From Pyrenopolyporus hunteri (lineage: Eukaryota; Ascomycota; Sordariomycetes; Xylariales; Hypoxylaceae): DNA of 64,000 bases. A model generated the notes under the pieces. It did not search any database. It worked only from the letters and a program-made list of their open reading frames with translations, and was not told where the DNA came from. Positions within the stretch are counted from its first letter, which is position 1, and every line of letters starts with the position of its first letter. The translations under genes and the position numbers were made by a program. The stretch lies in assembly GCA_902806595.1 (NCBI GenBank), contig CADCXC010000005.1, positions 2,108,001-2,172,000 of the forward strand, given 5' to 3'. This document shows, one piece after another, positions 1-11,700 of the stretch.

Positions 1-296
1 GTCACTGGTGCGCCGCATCGGCTACGTCCTCGTCCCTTGATCCGTTAATCTGCAGACAACCGTATGCCCTGCCCCTGTCCCCCCAAAAAAGCTGCCCAAC
101 ATCGCCGTAAGATGAGGAAGACGCTTTTAAAAGTATTAGGTATTATACCCACCGCGCCGTATAGGATGTCGCGGGCTCGGGAATGCGCACAAGGGCGAGC
201 CAACCCGGTTAGGACTCGACACCCTTCGAGATCTTGTGGGTCGAGGGCGCATGAAGGGTCCCCATAGCCGCTCTTTTCGAACCTAGCCGTAGCCAC

Positions 297-1841
297 TCAT
301 CTCTTGACAATCGTGACTAAAACGGACCGGATTAGCATCCAAGAACGCGGTAACAAGCTAGCGAAGGATTGGCGGTGTCATTCATACCTATATCTTCGTC
401 AGCCAACTCGTGGGCCAGCCCCACGCGTTGGGGTTGGTGCTTCACGGATTTCCCGTAGACTATTGCGGTTTTGAACTGCTCTACAATGCTCCGATGGATT
501 GCGTTGCACTAGATATCCATTGGTCAGCCGGTCTTTGTACCGGTCAGAGTTTACCGAGACGGGGTACCTACGAAGTCTTCGACTGTACACCTGGTGGAAC
601 GAAGCACGACAGGCGCTGAATAGTCCGGCATCTTTCCCTTTGGCTTCGTGTAGACCCGGACCAATTTTAGCTTGTCCCACCTGCATGAAAAAGGAGATTA
701 GCCATGTGTGCGCTAGACGCCGTCGAAAGGGGGGGAGGCGAGGAGGAGGGGAAGGGGCGTCGAAATCTTACATGGCCTCCATCAACTCGTCAATGTTCCA
801 CCCATGCTCAGAGCTGATAGGAACCGCGTTGGGGATTCGGTACAGAAGGTCCAGCTCCTCGATGCTGATTGCGTCGATCTTATTGAGGACGTAAATGACT
901 GGTATGTAGCTGCGACTCTTGGCTTCCAGGACGTCGATCAAATCATCAATAGTGGCATCACAGCGAATCGCAATATCTGCTGAGTTGATACGATACTCGG
1001 ACATTACCGCCCTGATTTCGTCATGGTCGATGTGTGTTAGAGGTACGGTACTGGTAATGTTAAGCCCACCCTTATCCTTCTTCTTGAACGTGATATTTGG
1101 CGGTTCCTTATTGATGCGAATACCGAACCCTTCCAGTTCTGTCTCGATGACTCGCTTGTCTGTCAGGGGCTTGTTCACGTCTAACACAATAAATATCAAA
1201 TGGCAGGTCTTAGCGACAGCAATCACTTGACGCCCACGACCTCTTCCATCTTTAGCTCCCTCGATGATACCAGGGAGATCGATCATTTGTAGAGGAGCGC
1301 CTATATGACACGGCGTCAATGACCTATCGTAGAGTAAAGCTCATCGTAGACAGGGCAATAAGGGGTGAAGAGAAAAGGGGTTGAGGGGGGTTGTAAATGC
1401 CATACCGTTGTACATGACTTGACCGGGTACGGACGTCAACGTTGTAAATTCGTATGCCGCCGCCTCAGAGTGCTGGCCAGTCAACCTGCTCATGAGAGTA
1501 CTCTTGCCGACGGATGGGAATCCTATAAAACCAATACTGGCAACACCGGTTCTGGCGACGTCGAAGCCGGCGCCGGCGCCGCCACCACCACTCGATGAAG
1601 GAGTTAAGAGTTCTCGCTTCAGTTTCGCTAATTTGGCCTTCAGTTGCCCTAAATGAAACGAAGTCGCTTTATTCTTTTGAGTTCGGGCCATCTATTTGAG
1701 GTTGACTTTAGTATACCCCATACGCACTTCGGGAAGTCAGTCTCACTTACTTCGGCCTCGATCTCTTTAATCTGCGGACTGGTTAGCGCTTGATCGTCCG
1801 CGGGGCCTCACGCTACTCACCTTTTCTACCGTCGTCGACAT
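297..1841 (-). CDS. RBG1: Developmentally regulated GTP-binding protein 1 (Rbg1/DRG1)
   Basis: Ribosome-associated OBG/DRG-family GTPase; in yeast the Rbg1 orthologue pairs with Tma46 and acts in translation. Exons on the minus strand are 1821-1841, 1751-1771, 1406-1691, 772-1300, 572-680, 388-508 and 297-316. They join to 1107 nt, 368 residues, the usual family length. The first ATG gives MSTTVEK followed by IKEIEAE, the normal N-terminus. G1 GFPSVGKST is near residues 71-79, G3 DLPGIIEGA is downstream, and G4 is NKID. The TGS domain is carried by the last three exons, with CTVEDF, KHQPQRVGL and the end DIVTIVKR. Introns are 49-105 bp with canonical ends. In any single frame the gene looks truncated before the TGS domain, but splicing restores it, so I call it intact. 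Its 3' end lies close to the window edge. Confidence 0.95.
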
Positions 1842-4800
1842 GTTTGCGGATTCTCTATGACGCTATGTATACCGCTGCACTATGTGAAAACAGAAATTAT
1901 TCCTAATTTAAGAATGTAATAGAGTTGGTCGAGTCGTTGAGAAATTTGGTGTTCATTATTTCTTAGTGGGGCAAATTGAAGAATTCTAGAAGGCGTTGCC
2001 TCTGATGTCAGCGCCCCTCAATCTGCCGTAGTTTTCCCGCTAGCGTGTGGCGTTTAATAGCATTCTCCTTTTAAATACATATGCGGATTAAGAAATATCA
2101 AGAGCTTGTCAGCTCCTTGTTGGATTCTTCGAATGCCGGAAGTATAACGTAAGTCAGGAGCACATATTCGGCCCCTATCATTATCCAAATACTTTATCAT
2201 AAATATCATACGTACATGATATCTTAATAGGCCTAGGTGTTTTGGTTTAAAGTTATCTCGAGGTATGTATGGTCGTTTCACTTTCGTACTCATATGTGGT
2301 TAACTTCCTCTATAATGCATTCTGGACGTTCATCACTCAAAGTCTACTCTATACCGAGCGTGTGCGAGAATATTCTAATGTTTTACCTCACACTATAAAG
2401 GGCATCTTGGATCAACTATACTAAAATACATAAAGCCGTATCGAGACTACGACTAGACGTAAACGAGATATAACAAGTCGAAGGCAATCCACCGCTAAAG
2501 AGGTCAGATCTAAAGAGAACGTACCTCCTTGTAAAGTTTGAAAAGTTTCACAGGCACATGGCTAGATTATTGTCCTCTTCTATCCCTGGCCGCAAAAGCT
2601 GTCTAAGACAGTGGAACGTGTTAAACACACAACCCTGTCTCAGTATACCCACGGATAGCAAACGTGGGGGGTGTCGATACTAAGATAGAGGGTTCTAGCC
2701 TAGAATCATGTTCTTGTAAGCACCTTATTACGTGTGGGATCTAGGGATAAGTCTCGTGTCCATCTAAAAATACATCTCGAGCTAGCATGCAAGGGGACTT
2801 CAGAAGAGATCTCGAAAGGGAGTCAGCAGCACAATGCTGACCTAGTCAGGAAATTAAAAAGCATATCTCCCTGACTTAAGCCACAAGATCTTAGCGCAGG
2901 CTAGTAATATGCACGGTATAAAATGACGAGATTGTGTGATATGTGACGGAACTGCCCTACTATGGATATGCCCTGCTCTACTACATATAGGGGTCGCCAG
3001 CGTGGAGGAAAAGTTAACATGGGTCGACGCTGTTCTCGGAATGTCATATTCGTGGTTCTGCCCTCAAGAGACCATCAAGAGGCTATGTTGCTGCCAGTAT
3101 AGAAAAATACTTGAAGCGAGGCCCGATTGTAGAGTACATCCATGCAACCAACCCAATAGTCTGGTCCAGTAACTTGCTCATTTTCGTATCCAATAGAAAG
3201 GGCGGCAGTGCTGTATACGGCGATGCTAATCCGTATTCATAGTTTATATGCTTTCCGTGGATCTCGAATGCGTAAGCCCCAAGGGGGTTTAGGATTAGAT
3301 CTGAATGCACATACATCACGATGAAAGTTAATATCACGATGCCGCCGCCTGGAGGAAGAATGAGATAGGCTGTAGTTCCACGAGTTACCCAAAGACTACG
3401 AAATATACCTCACGAATGTACATATTCTCAATGACTATACGTCACATATTCGATACCGTGTATTTCGACGGACGCACAATCTTCCTACCCTGAATTCCGG
3501 TGATAGTGGACAGCTAGATCGGTGCATAGTATCAATACACTACTCGAGAATGTGCTGTACATCGTTAATTCTGTTGTTCAAGGTCTAGGAAGGTTCATGG
3601 GGTACTCAACATTCCTGATTACCTCCCCTTTTCAGATAATAGGGAGTGGCCAAACAGTAAATCAGAGGAACTGCCTCATGAATACCGATTAAACCCTCAG
3701 ATAGTCCCTGATCTACACGAATTTAACCTCTTCCTACATATCTATCTCTTTTGAGGACTACTTCTAGTTTAGTTACAGTGCCTCCCAGTGTCCCACTCCT
3801 ATAATCTCCGAGATGACTTCGAATCCGATCTTATAGACGACTTATTGCCAACCCTTTATGACTGTAATTATATTATAGACTGTAGTCATAGCCGGGGAGC
3901 CAACTTGAATCCTTCGTTTAATACCTACTATCTTTCCCCTGCCATGAGACCAACCGTATAGTGAGGGGAACAACTTCGTTGTCGCACGAGCTATCTACCT
4001 AGGTCACTATCTCGGCCTTCGGCCTAGGCATACATACTGAATGAGGCGAAGGGAATTTCCAGAGCATGAAACTCTTCTTCGCCTCCTTTACCCCTTATGT
4101 TCTTTTCATATTGGATTTTCCCCGAGTTTATCAAAATCTGCACATGTCATATTCGAAACTCCCATGCCCCTTTCGAGCCAGCCCAACGCCGATAAGTCCA
4201 TCCTAAAGAGAGACGGTGGCTAATAAGCAGGTAGGCAAGCCAACCCCTCTGTGAGTGTTAAGTGGCGTAGCGGGTGTAGGGACGCGGCAATTATGAACTA
4301 GAGGGGATAGTCTAGAGCTCGTTGACATCGTCCTCGTTGCTACAGAAGTCGAAAAAGGAACGCGAGCTGATGACTCCATCAAAGAACGGCTATATATGCC
4401 TTATGTATATCTTTCTCGACATGTAGATATATTAGAGAAAGCGTGTATAAGGTAAGGGTGAAGCCGTACATGCTTCATGATATAGGTCCGTGATGTTATA
4501 CTTGATACCTTTCATATTGTAAATACGCGTCTCGGTTCTTCTTTTTACCACTTATTAAGATCCTCTTAAGAAGTCTCAAGATTGAACATATTCTACATGA
4601 TCTTGAAACGGATATCTCTGGAGGCCAACGTGGGGGGAATAAAGATACGTGTTCTTGCCTACGAGGTGGATATCACCCCTGGTGATACCCCATATGTGGT
4701 TCTGAACGATCGCGTATCGCTTCCTTCCAAGCCAATACAGGACGACCAGATACTTTCATATTCCTAGCATAATAATTCGAAACACCTCCAACTCCAATAC

Positions 4801-5055
4801 GACTTCCAAATAAATATCTCTAATACGTCAAGCAAAATAATACCCACCCGCGAAGTCGGGATCCGAATATCTCTTTAGTTGCATATCCCGCGCCACGTCT
4901 ATTGCGCTAAAGCGAATATATCGAATTTTTAAAAGGGAAAGGGAACCTGAAGATCCACTCACTGTTGTTCACCACACCTCCATACCCGTTCGTCCATCTA
5001 AGGCGTTGCGGATTAACAGGCTGGAACTAGTGTAGTTCCCTCATCTCTATCGAAG
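1842..5055. other. Gene-poor block, RIP-like composition
   Basis: No ORF in any frame resembles a known protein; the longest are under 90 codons and lack conserved motifs. The sequence is rich in TpA. A hand count over 2401-2460 gives TpA/ApT 8/6 and (CpA+TpG)/(ApC+GpT) 4/9, in the direction expected after repeat-induced point mutation. I see no terminal repeats or transposase remnant. The right part must hold the promoter of the reductase gene at 5056. Confidence 0.5.
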
Positions 5056-6060
5056 ATGAAGGCATCGGACCTCTTCGCGTACAGCGCGAGCATAAGCCCA
5101 GCAGCGTACTGTCAGCTCTTCTATATCCTGGCCGCCGTAACCGTACTCGCGATTAGTGCGGCGCCAGAGTCTATCCAACGCCTGCTCACTCAGTATGGGG
5201 CTCGGAACTCGGCGGCCAACGCAGCAAATGGCGGGAGTGGGAACGGGGCTCGCGATGGACCGCTCGTCAGTATCGTCGGCTGGGCTACGTCTGTGGGCAA
5301 AGTCCCGCATTCGTGGTTCGCTCACTTCTACGTACTCTCGGTGTCGTGCTCCGTTTTCTGGGCTGTCCAATTTCTTCGGCGCGGAACGATACTTGAGACT
5401 ATTGCCAAGAAACAAGCTCAAAGCGAGGAGACGTCAATGTCGATCGATCAGGTCGTCATTGCATGGCTCTTGATGAGCTTGCAAGGCGCTCGACGACTCT
5501 ACGAGCATCTGGCAGTTCTTCGGTCTTCGCCCTCGAAAATGTGGATTATTCATTGGCTGCTAGGAGTTGCGTTCTACTTCTGTATTAACATATCCGTCTG
5601 GATTGAAGGGTCTCGTAGGTACTATGACACCATTGTTATTCATCGTGTTCTAAGCGGTTATCATATAGGTTCAATTCTGTCTTCTGATAGGAGGTCCCTT
5701 AGCGGCGAGATCCTATCTTTTAATATCGTCCTCGGGATCCCCATATTCCTGGTCTCGTGGTTCATGCAACACAGATGTCACAGCTATTTGTCTCGGCTGA
5801 AGAAATATTCACTGCCGGAGGACGGCCTATTTCGATACGTGGTATGCCCACATTATACGTGCGAGTGTGCACTGTATCTCTCTCTGGCATTGATAGCGGC
5901 TCCCGAGAGCCAACTGTTCAACAGGACGCTTTTCTCCGCCTTCTTGCTTGTGGCCGTTAATCTCGGCGTTACTGCCAGCGGAACCAAGAAGTGGTATAGT
6001 GAACGTTTCGGCCGCGAAAAGGTACAGAGGAAATGGAGGATGATACCGGGCATTTTTTGA
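5056..6060 (+). CDS. DFG10: Polyprenol reductase, DFG10/SRD5A3-like
   Basis: Single-exon, 334-residue multi-pass membrane protein of the steroid 5-alpha-reductase family, polyprenol-reductase branch. The family reduces the alpha-isoprene unit of polyprenol in the ER, a step in dolichol synthesis for N-glycosylation. Hydrophobic segments lie near residues 15-35, 85-105, 165-190 and 225-245, with more in the C-terminal half. The family C-terminal signature is present: KYSLPEDGLFRYVVCPHY, then GTKKWYSERFG and a terminal WRMIPGIF. Length matches other family members (yeast about 250, human about 320). The ATG at 5056 has A at -3. The stop faces the stop of the ALKBH6-like gene 24 bp away. Assignment to polyprenol reductase rather than a sterol enzyme rests on these motifs and is fairly secure. 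Confidence 0.88.
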   Translation: MKASDLFAYSASISPAAYCQLFYILAAVTVLAISAAPESIQRLLTQYGARNSAANAANGGSGNGARDGPLVSIVGWATSVGKVPHSWFAHFYVLSVSCSVFWAVQFLRRGTILETIAKKQAQSEETSMSIDQVVIAWLLMSLQGARRLYEHLAVLRSSPSKMWIIHWLLGVAFYFCINISVWIEGSRRYYDTIVIHRVLSGYHIGSILSSDRRSLSGEILSFNIVLGIPIFLVSWFMQHRCHSYLSRLKKYSLPEDGLFRYVVCPHYTCECALYLSLALIAAPESQLFNRTLFSAFLLVAVNLGVTASGTKKWYSERFGREKVQRKWRMIPGIF

Positions 6061-6084
6061 GAACCAAATAGCTTTGGAATGATA

Positions 6085-7136
6085 TCACCTCTTCTGAAAC
6101 AATCCAAGCTTGCCTCCTAGCTTCGATACTTTCATCACATCTCGGTAGGTCAAGCTGGTTCGTGTCTTTCGCACGTTGCACCCGTCGGCAAAGTCGTCGG
6201 GCGATCGGAGGAGGTCCCAGTTGGCAATTGTGCTTCTCGAGAGTTCACTGTCCTCCGCAATGTCTGCGATGCCGTGAAGAAAATCGGTATATAGGGCAGA
6301 AGTAGTGATAAGCAAACTTCGAGGTTCTTGCAGTATTCTCCACGCCGGCGTAGGATCCAGAGCTCCATCGTCCTTGGATTTATAGATGTTGAGGCAGAGG
6401 CTAGCGCCGAGACTCACTGTACACACAACGGGATGATAGGCGGATCCGTCCTAATCCGGGATGAGCAGTTCATCACAGCGATCCCCACTCTTGCTACTCA
6501 CTTACCTTATGAGGCATGATTCCAATGCCGGGAGGATATTCTGAATACAGATTAACACCATATTGCCGTGACATAAATTGCTACTTTCTAGGAGCGTCAC
6601 TAATTTCATATGGATGGACATAACAGGTAGTACTGAATGATGAAAAAATGTAGGGCGGCTTAAACGAATAGATCAAGTTTCGGCGCGGTCTTCTGTCTAC
6701 ACGTACCATTAATCAAAACGTGATTCGGTTTCTTGTGAGGACTGTCGGAGAAAAGGTTGGATGATTCGGGATCTCGCGACAGCCGAATAGATTTTAGACG
6801 CGGCACAATCGGGTCACTCAGCCAGGCCGGCAGGGTAGCGTCTATCAGCTTATTATTCACAAGATCGGAGGGCCAAGTTTGCAGTCGTCGGTGGGTTAGT
6901 TGCTTCCAACGTGGTTTCGGAGCGGAGGCGATCTGCATCGGTTAGATAGCGCTAACGAGGCACCATCGCCACGGTGGTTGCAAGCGTACTTTGTCAAGGA
7001 TAGCTTGCTCCTCTTCTTCCGTAATGAAATTCGAGATGTAGTAGGCCGTTGGCGGCAAACTCGTAATTCGAACCTGGTCGAGAGAATCGGGGAGACTGAG
7101 ATGGGCGGGGTTAGAAGACATCATGTCGTTAGCCAT
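6085..7136 (-). CDS. Fe(II)/2-oxoglutarate dioxygenase, ALKBH6-like
   Basis: AlkB-homologue 6 family protein of 257 residues in four exons: 6990-7136, 6707-6932, 6506-6540 and 6085-6450. The 35-nt third exon supplies the first iron ligand motif and is easily missed. Iron ligands read as H135-x-D137 and H195 (in TDFLHGI). 2-oxoglutarate contacts are N157/Y159 in LNIY and R233/R239 around TSLTY. The family N-terminal blocks LPDSLDQ and PRWKQLTHRRLQTWPSDL are intact. The start at 7136 (MANDMMSSN) is one of three nearby in-frame ATGs; 7124 or 7121 would remove only a few residues, and an ORF extension further upstream looks non-coding. Introns are 57, 166 and 55 bp. The residue inside the HxD motif is Lys, where I remember Glu in relatives. 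The physiological substrate of this family is not settled. Confidence 0.9.
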
Positions 7137-8780
7137 AATAAATGCCTGCCAAGGAATTCGGCGAACTTCGGCTTTCAGGACCTTATCAACTCGTATTTTT
7201 AGTGCTGGGAATGGGCGAATTGGATGTCGACGTACGGGGACGCCTGAGGGGCGCCGTGGGTTGTATGAGAAATTGGTTAGAATACTATCACGATATGTTT
7301 TGAAATGATAGGGTACGAGAGCCGACCGCACGTGTCATAACTGACGAGACGCATGCAAGGCTAGGTTTGTTCTGCGTATCAAACGATTTCGGAATCGTTT
7401 GGGATAGATGGGGAGGGGTACGTAAGTAGGTGAGGGTCTGGGTAAAAGGTAGGCAGTCAGTCGATGGACCTGGAGGCCGATCGAACAACGATAGCTTATC
7501 AGGAAGGGTGGTTGAACAAATTTGACCGAAAAGGAGAGGGTGCGGTCAGACTCGTTAGACTGACTGAAATGTTGGATGGGAAGAGGAGGGGGATGAGAAG
7601 GAGGGAGACTCGTAGTTTATTTAGCGACAATCAGTAAAAATTGAGATGAGCTCAAGCTGCTCAGGGAGGGAGGGAAAGCAAGAGTCGGAGAAGAGGAAAG
7701 ACCTGGAAAAGAACTGGGGAAATGAGGGGCGGAAACAGGCAGGATAAGCAAAGCGCACAGGCAAGAACATGCAGGCTGCGAAGCTGGCAACAACTCGAAA
7801 GCAAGCAGGGGGCGCCGCTGTCGGGGGGGCGATGGGCGCTCAGAGCTTCGCAAATTTGCGGAAATACCGGCCACCCGACCCATCCGTACTCAAATGGGCA
7901 GCCAATCAGGGGAGGTACTAGCTGGTTAGACTGATCTTCAAATTGATCTTCAATGGCTACACAAGGAAAACAGTCCTAGTGCCACCACACTAGCATAAGA
8001 CACTAGTCTATTTCGGTCGATAGCCTACCTCAAGTATCCCAAGTATCCCAAGTACTCTTGTACCCGACGACCTTTTCCACCTTTCCACTTGGGTCTGGGC
8101 AGTCTGGGCAGTCTGGCCTTCTTGCCAGTCTTCGATGTTGTTTCTTTTTCGCTACCTACCACCTACCTTACATACTTTTTGTCTACCTTGCCAACCTAAA
8201 CCCGCCTGCCTGCCTACCTACCTACCTACCTCGACCAGCCTAACCCAGGCCTAGTATATGCGCTTTGCCTGCCTTGGCTATCTGCCTATCTCCATTACTA
8301 CATGCACCTCGCTACTACTCTATTATTATCGCCCTAAGGCCTAGGTAGTCTGGTATTTCTCTCAAACCTGGTGCTTTGGTTTGCTGCATCCTTCTGTATC
8401 GTTCAATTTCGCAAATAATTTCCTACACCGAAAATTTATTCACACATTCACACATTCACACAATCGATGACGGTCATTCTTCGCGACGACTCCTCTTCAC
8501 CCGCGATATTCTAGCCAACAGCACTTCGACAACACTTTGTTCAATCCCATTTTAGTGCCCCAGCTCCAATCCGAAGCCGTCCCAAGTCTCGTTTCCCATC
8601 CCGCTCCTTAGTTGTTTAGACCCGCGACCGACCGATTCTACTCGTATTCGTACCGTTCATCGTAGGAGTAGGTATTCGTCAAGTCCACACGGCCACCTCG
8701 ACGCGAATTTTGTTCTTATCGTCACCCACGAGTGGCCATCATGGTGTACTGTATTTATTTCGTTATATGAATTGAATGCT
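7137..8780. promoter_or_regulatory. Divergent upstream region of ALKBH6-like and HOS4-like genes
   Basis: This 1.6 kb stretch separates two divergently transcribed genes. From about 7970 it becomes pyrimidine-rich on the plus strand, as fungal leaders often are. It carries short tandem repeats: a ten-base AAGTATCCC-type unit at 8031-8055, GGGCAGTCT repeated near 8095-8118, CCTA units at 8204-8230 and CACATT units at 8443-8463. No conserved coding segment is visible. Confidence 0.55.
8204..8230. repeat. CCTG/CCTA tetranucleotide tract
   Basis: Tandem CCTG changing to CCTA units. It belongs to the AGGT/ACCT tract class that recurs across the intergenic DNA of this window. Confidence 0.85.
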
Positions 8781-8783
8781 ATG
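8467..8783 (+). promoter_or_regulatory. Upstream ORFs in the HOS4-like leader
   Basis: Four upstream ATGs precede the main start at 8781. One opens a 15-codon ORF (8467-8514), one a 9-codon ORF (8741-8770), and one the minimal ATG-AAT-TGA at 8767-8775. A fourth at 8776 is out of frame and runs over the main start. If the transcript begins upstream of 8467, scanning ribosomes would meet them all. The transcription start is unknown. Confidence 0.4.
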
Positions 8784-11700
8784 GATGCGCAGAATGCTGT
8801 CGAGTCCACAAACACGAAACAAGCCGCCTCTCCGAAGCGGGGACTCACTGAGTCTGAGGATCCCAAGCCGACGGTGACAGCGAATAACACCACGACAAAT
8901 AACGGTAAACCACAGCTGTCCGCTAAGGCCTCTCATAACCCTAAGGATTCGCGGCCCTCGACGACGTTATCTAGCGCGCAGGAGGACGATGTTGGCCCAG
9001 ATCAGAACTCAGATGCCGAGACGATCGTCCTGCCGGGCAAGGATGGTATCTCTCCGTCGAAGCCTCGTAAGGTAATCAAGCACGAGGATAAGAGCGATGG
9101 CGAGATTGATGATGTCTTACCGCCCCCGAGGAAGTATCCCAAGGGCGATAACGATGTTGACCGCAACGGAGGTCCTGATGATGCTTCCTTCCTAGAAAAG
9201 AAGAAGCGTTCTCTTGGGAAAGAGAAGCAACCACGAAGTAAAGATGCATCGAGCGGGCTCAGTTCTGCTCCTGCGTCACCTCCTCCTCATCGTCGTAATA
9301 CTTATGAGCAGACTCATGGACGTCGCAGATCTGGTGATGCCCACTCCGAATCAGGCTCCGAATCGTCTAAGTCGAAAGATCCAATCAAAAATAAGTCGAA
9401 ATCTGTGGATAGGCTGTTGCCGGGTAAGCGTAAGGCATCCAAGGCGGATTCTGAAGACGAAGGCGAGTCGCGTAAGGTACGACGGCCGCGTATGTCAGAT
9501 GCAAACATCGACAACACTGCCGTTGCTCGTGGAGATCAAAAATCAACATCTGGCCGGTTGCCCCAGGATAGGCATTCTGTTTCTCGAAATCGATCGCTCT
9601 CGCCCCACGGTCGTGCCCACCGACGTAGCCTTTCTACACAACTTCCATCTCAATCGTCGAATGGCTTTAGTACGAAGAAGAGACGCGTTCCAGCTCCACT
9701 CCAGTCTACCGATTACCATTCCGACGATTCCTCTGCTAGTGGAAGTCCTCATCCCCGCAGCTCGAAATTGAGAAGTATCGCGACTCCTGTCACTGGCGAA
9801 TCAACAATTTCACCCGCGAGAATGCCAGCTCATAAAAAGCACGTCGATAACCATGGGCAGACCTTGCTCGCCAAGGCTTGCGCGAAAGGCGAATATGAGG
9901 TGGCTAAGAAGCGGCTGACCGAACGGCCTGAAGACCTAAATTTTGCCGATTACGCCGGGAACACGCCTCTGCAAGTTGCATCACTCAACGGTCACGAGCA
10001 AATTGTTCAACTTCTTATCGATGCTGGATGCAATCTGGATTGTCGAAATAGTGACAAAGAGACGCCGCTCCTTGACGCTGTAGAAAATGGTCACCTTGGT
10101 GTCGTCAAGCTCTTATTGAAAGCTGGTGTGAACCCCCGCAAAGCGGATGCTGAGGGACACGAACCGTTAGAGAAAGTCCCTGATGACTTAGAGAACGCGG
10201 AGGAAATTCGCGCTGCGTTACGGGAGGCGAAAGAGAGAGTTGGCGAATTGCGTCGAACTTCTGAAGACCACCAGCCTCATGACGTGCCAGATACTCTCTC
10301 GTCGCATGGACCTGAGAGCCCTCGCCGTTCGCCTGCGGCGTCGGGTAGCAACACGTTAGCAGCTCAGCGTCGTGGTGGTGCCGTACGGTCGACAAAGACC
10401 AGCAATCACCTCCTTTATATGAATCTCGATGATAAAACTCTCAGGCAAGCGGCAGCACGAGGTGATAATGAGACAGTGACACGCGTCCTACAGGTCAAGG
10501 AGCGCTGTGACGACCCTGAAGCTTTGGTCAATGCGGCCCGTGGTGGCCATAGTTTCGTCGTGGAACTCCTCCTAGCGTTAGGAAACGCAAACCCAGATCC
10601 ACGTCCTGTTTCAAGTCTGCCGACGGAGTATGGAACGCCAATGCTAGCTGCCATCGGCGGAGAGAATATCGAAGTTATTAAGCTCCTTCTTAATGCCTCT
10701 GACTTTGACCCGACTCGTCGTTATAAAGGCCAGACGTATTATGAGATAGCTAGGCGTCGAGAGGGGCCTATGTGGAAGGAGGAGGAGCATCTTCTGAAGA
10801 ATGCTTACGACGAGTATAAGAAAGCCCCGAAAGCTTCTTCCAAGACCAAGTCTCCAGGAAGGCGGGACCGTGACCGCGAACTAGACCAGGAATCCCGACG
10901 TGCCAACCGTAATGAATCTAGCTTGGATACTACACGGTCGCACAAGCGCCGGCCATCTAGCCCTTCCCGGGATACTGACTCCAAGAAGAAGGCTAGCTCT
11001 GCGAAAGTCTCCGGTAGTCCCAAGGAGAAGAGGCATTCGCTTTCTTCTGGGAATCACGACGAACAAACGTCGCCGAAGCGTGGGCCCGGACGACCTAAGA
11101 AGGAGGATCGGGTCCCGAGCGTTGCCACGTCAGATCGTGAGGTTTCACCATCTGTGTCAAAGCCCCAACCACCGAAGTCAAAATTGGTCGACTCGGACAT
11201 TGCACCTAACTCTTCTGATACAGAAGCTGTGAAGCCGCGGAGGAAGCTTATTTCGGGCAAAGACTTGAAGGGTCACCGGGAGAAACAACGTCGCGCGAGC
11301 ATGGCGTCAACCAATTCCACCGCTGAGCGCGGTGACGCCAAGAATGACGATGCACCAGAAAAAAGGCCGGATCGACTTTCCGAGAAATACCACGACCGAA
11401 CGAAGGCTATAAAGCGGGACGAATCCAACGATAGACTTTCCGTAGGTGAGAGCTCGGTTAAGAGGCCACGATCTAGCGTCACACCACCTCGCCATGGGCT
11501 CGGGGATAAAGACGACAGCGAAGCTCCTATTAAGAGGAGGAGACTGGATTCGGACAACAAAGAAAGACGTCCAATTCAAAACTCTTCCCCCGAGAATCGG
11601 CAGCAGAGACGAGATCCATCGCGGGATTCTGCTAAACGGCAGCGAACCTTGGACGGTGATCGCAAAGAGACACCTAAGGCTAAGAAGGTCGCCCGAGATC

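Noticed and set aside
768..1691. Truncated GTPase pseudogene
   Set aside because: Apparent truncation before the TGS domain disappears once GTAAGA at 771-766 is read as a splice donor; all remaining exons are present and in phase.
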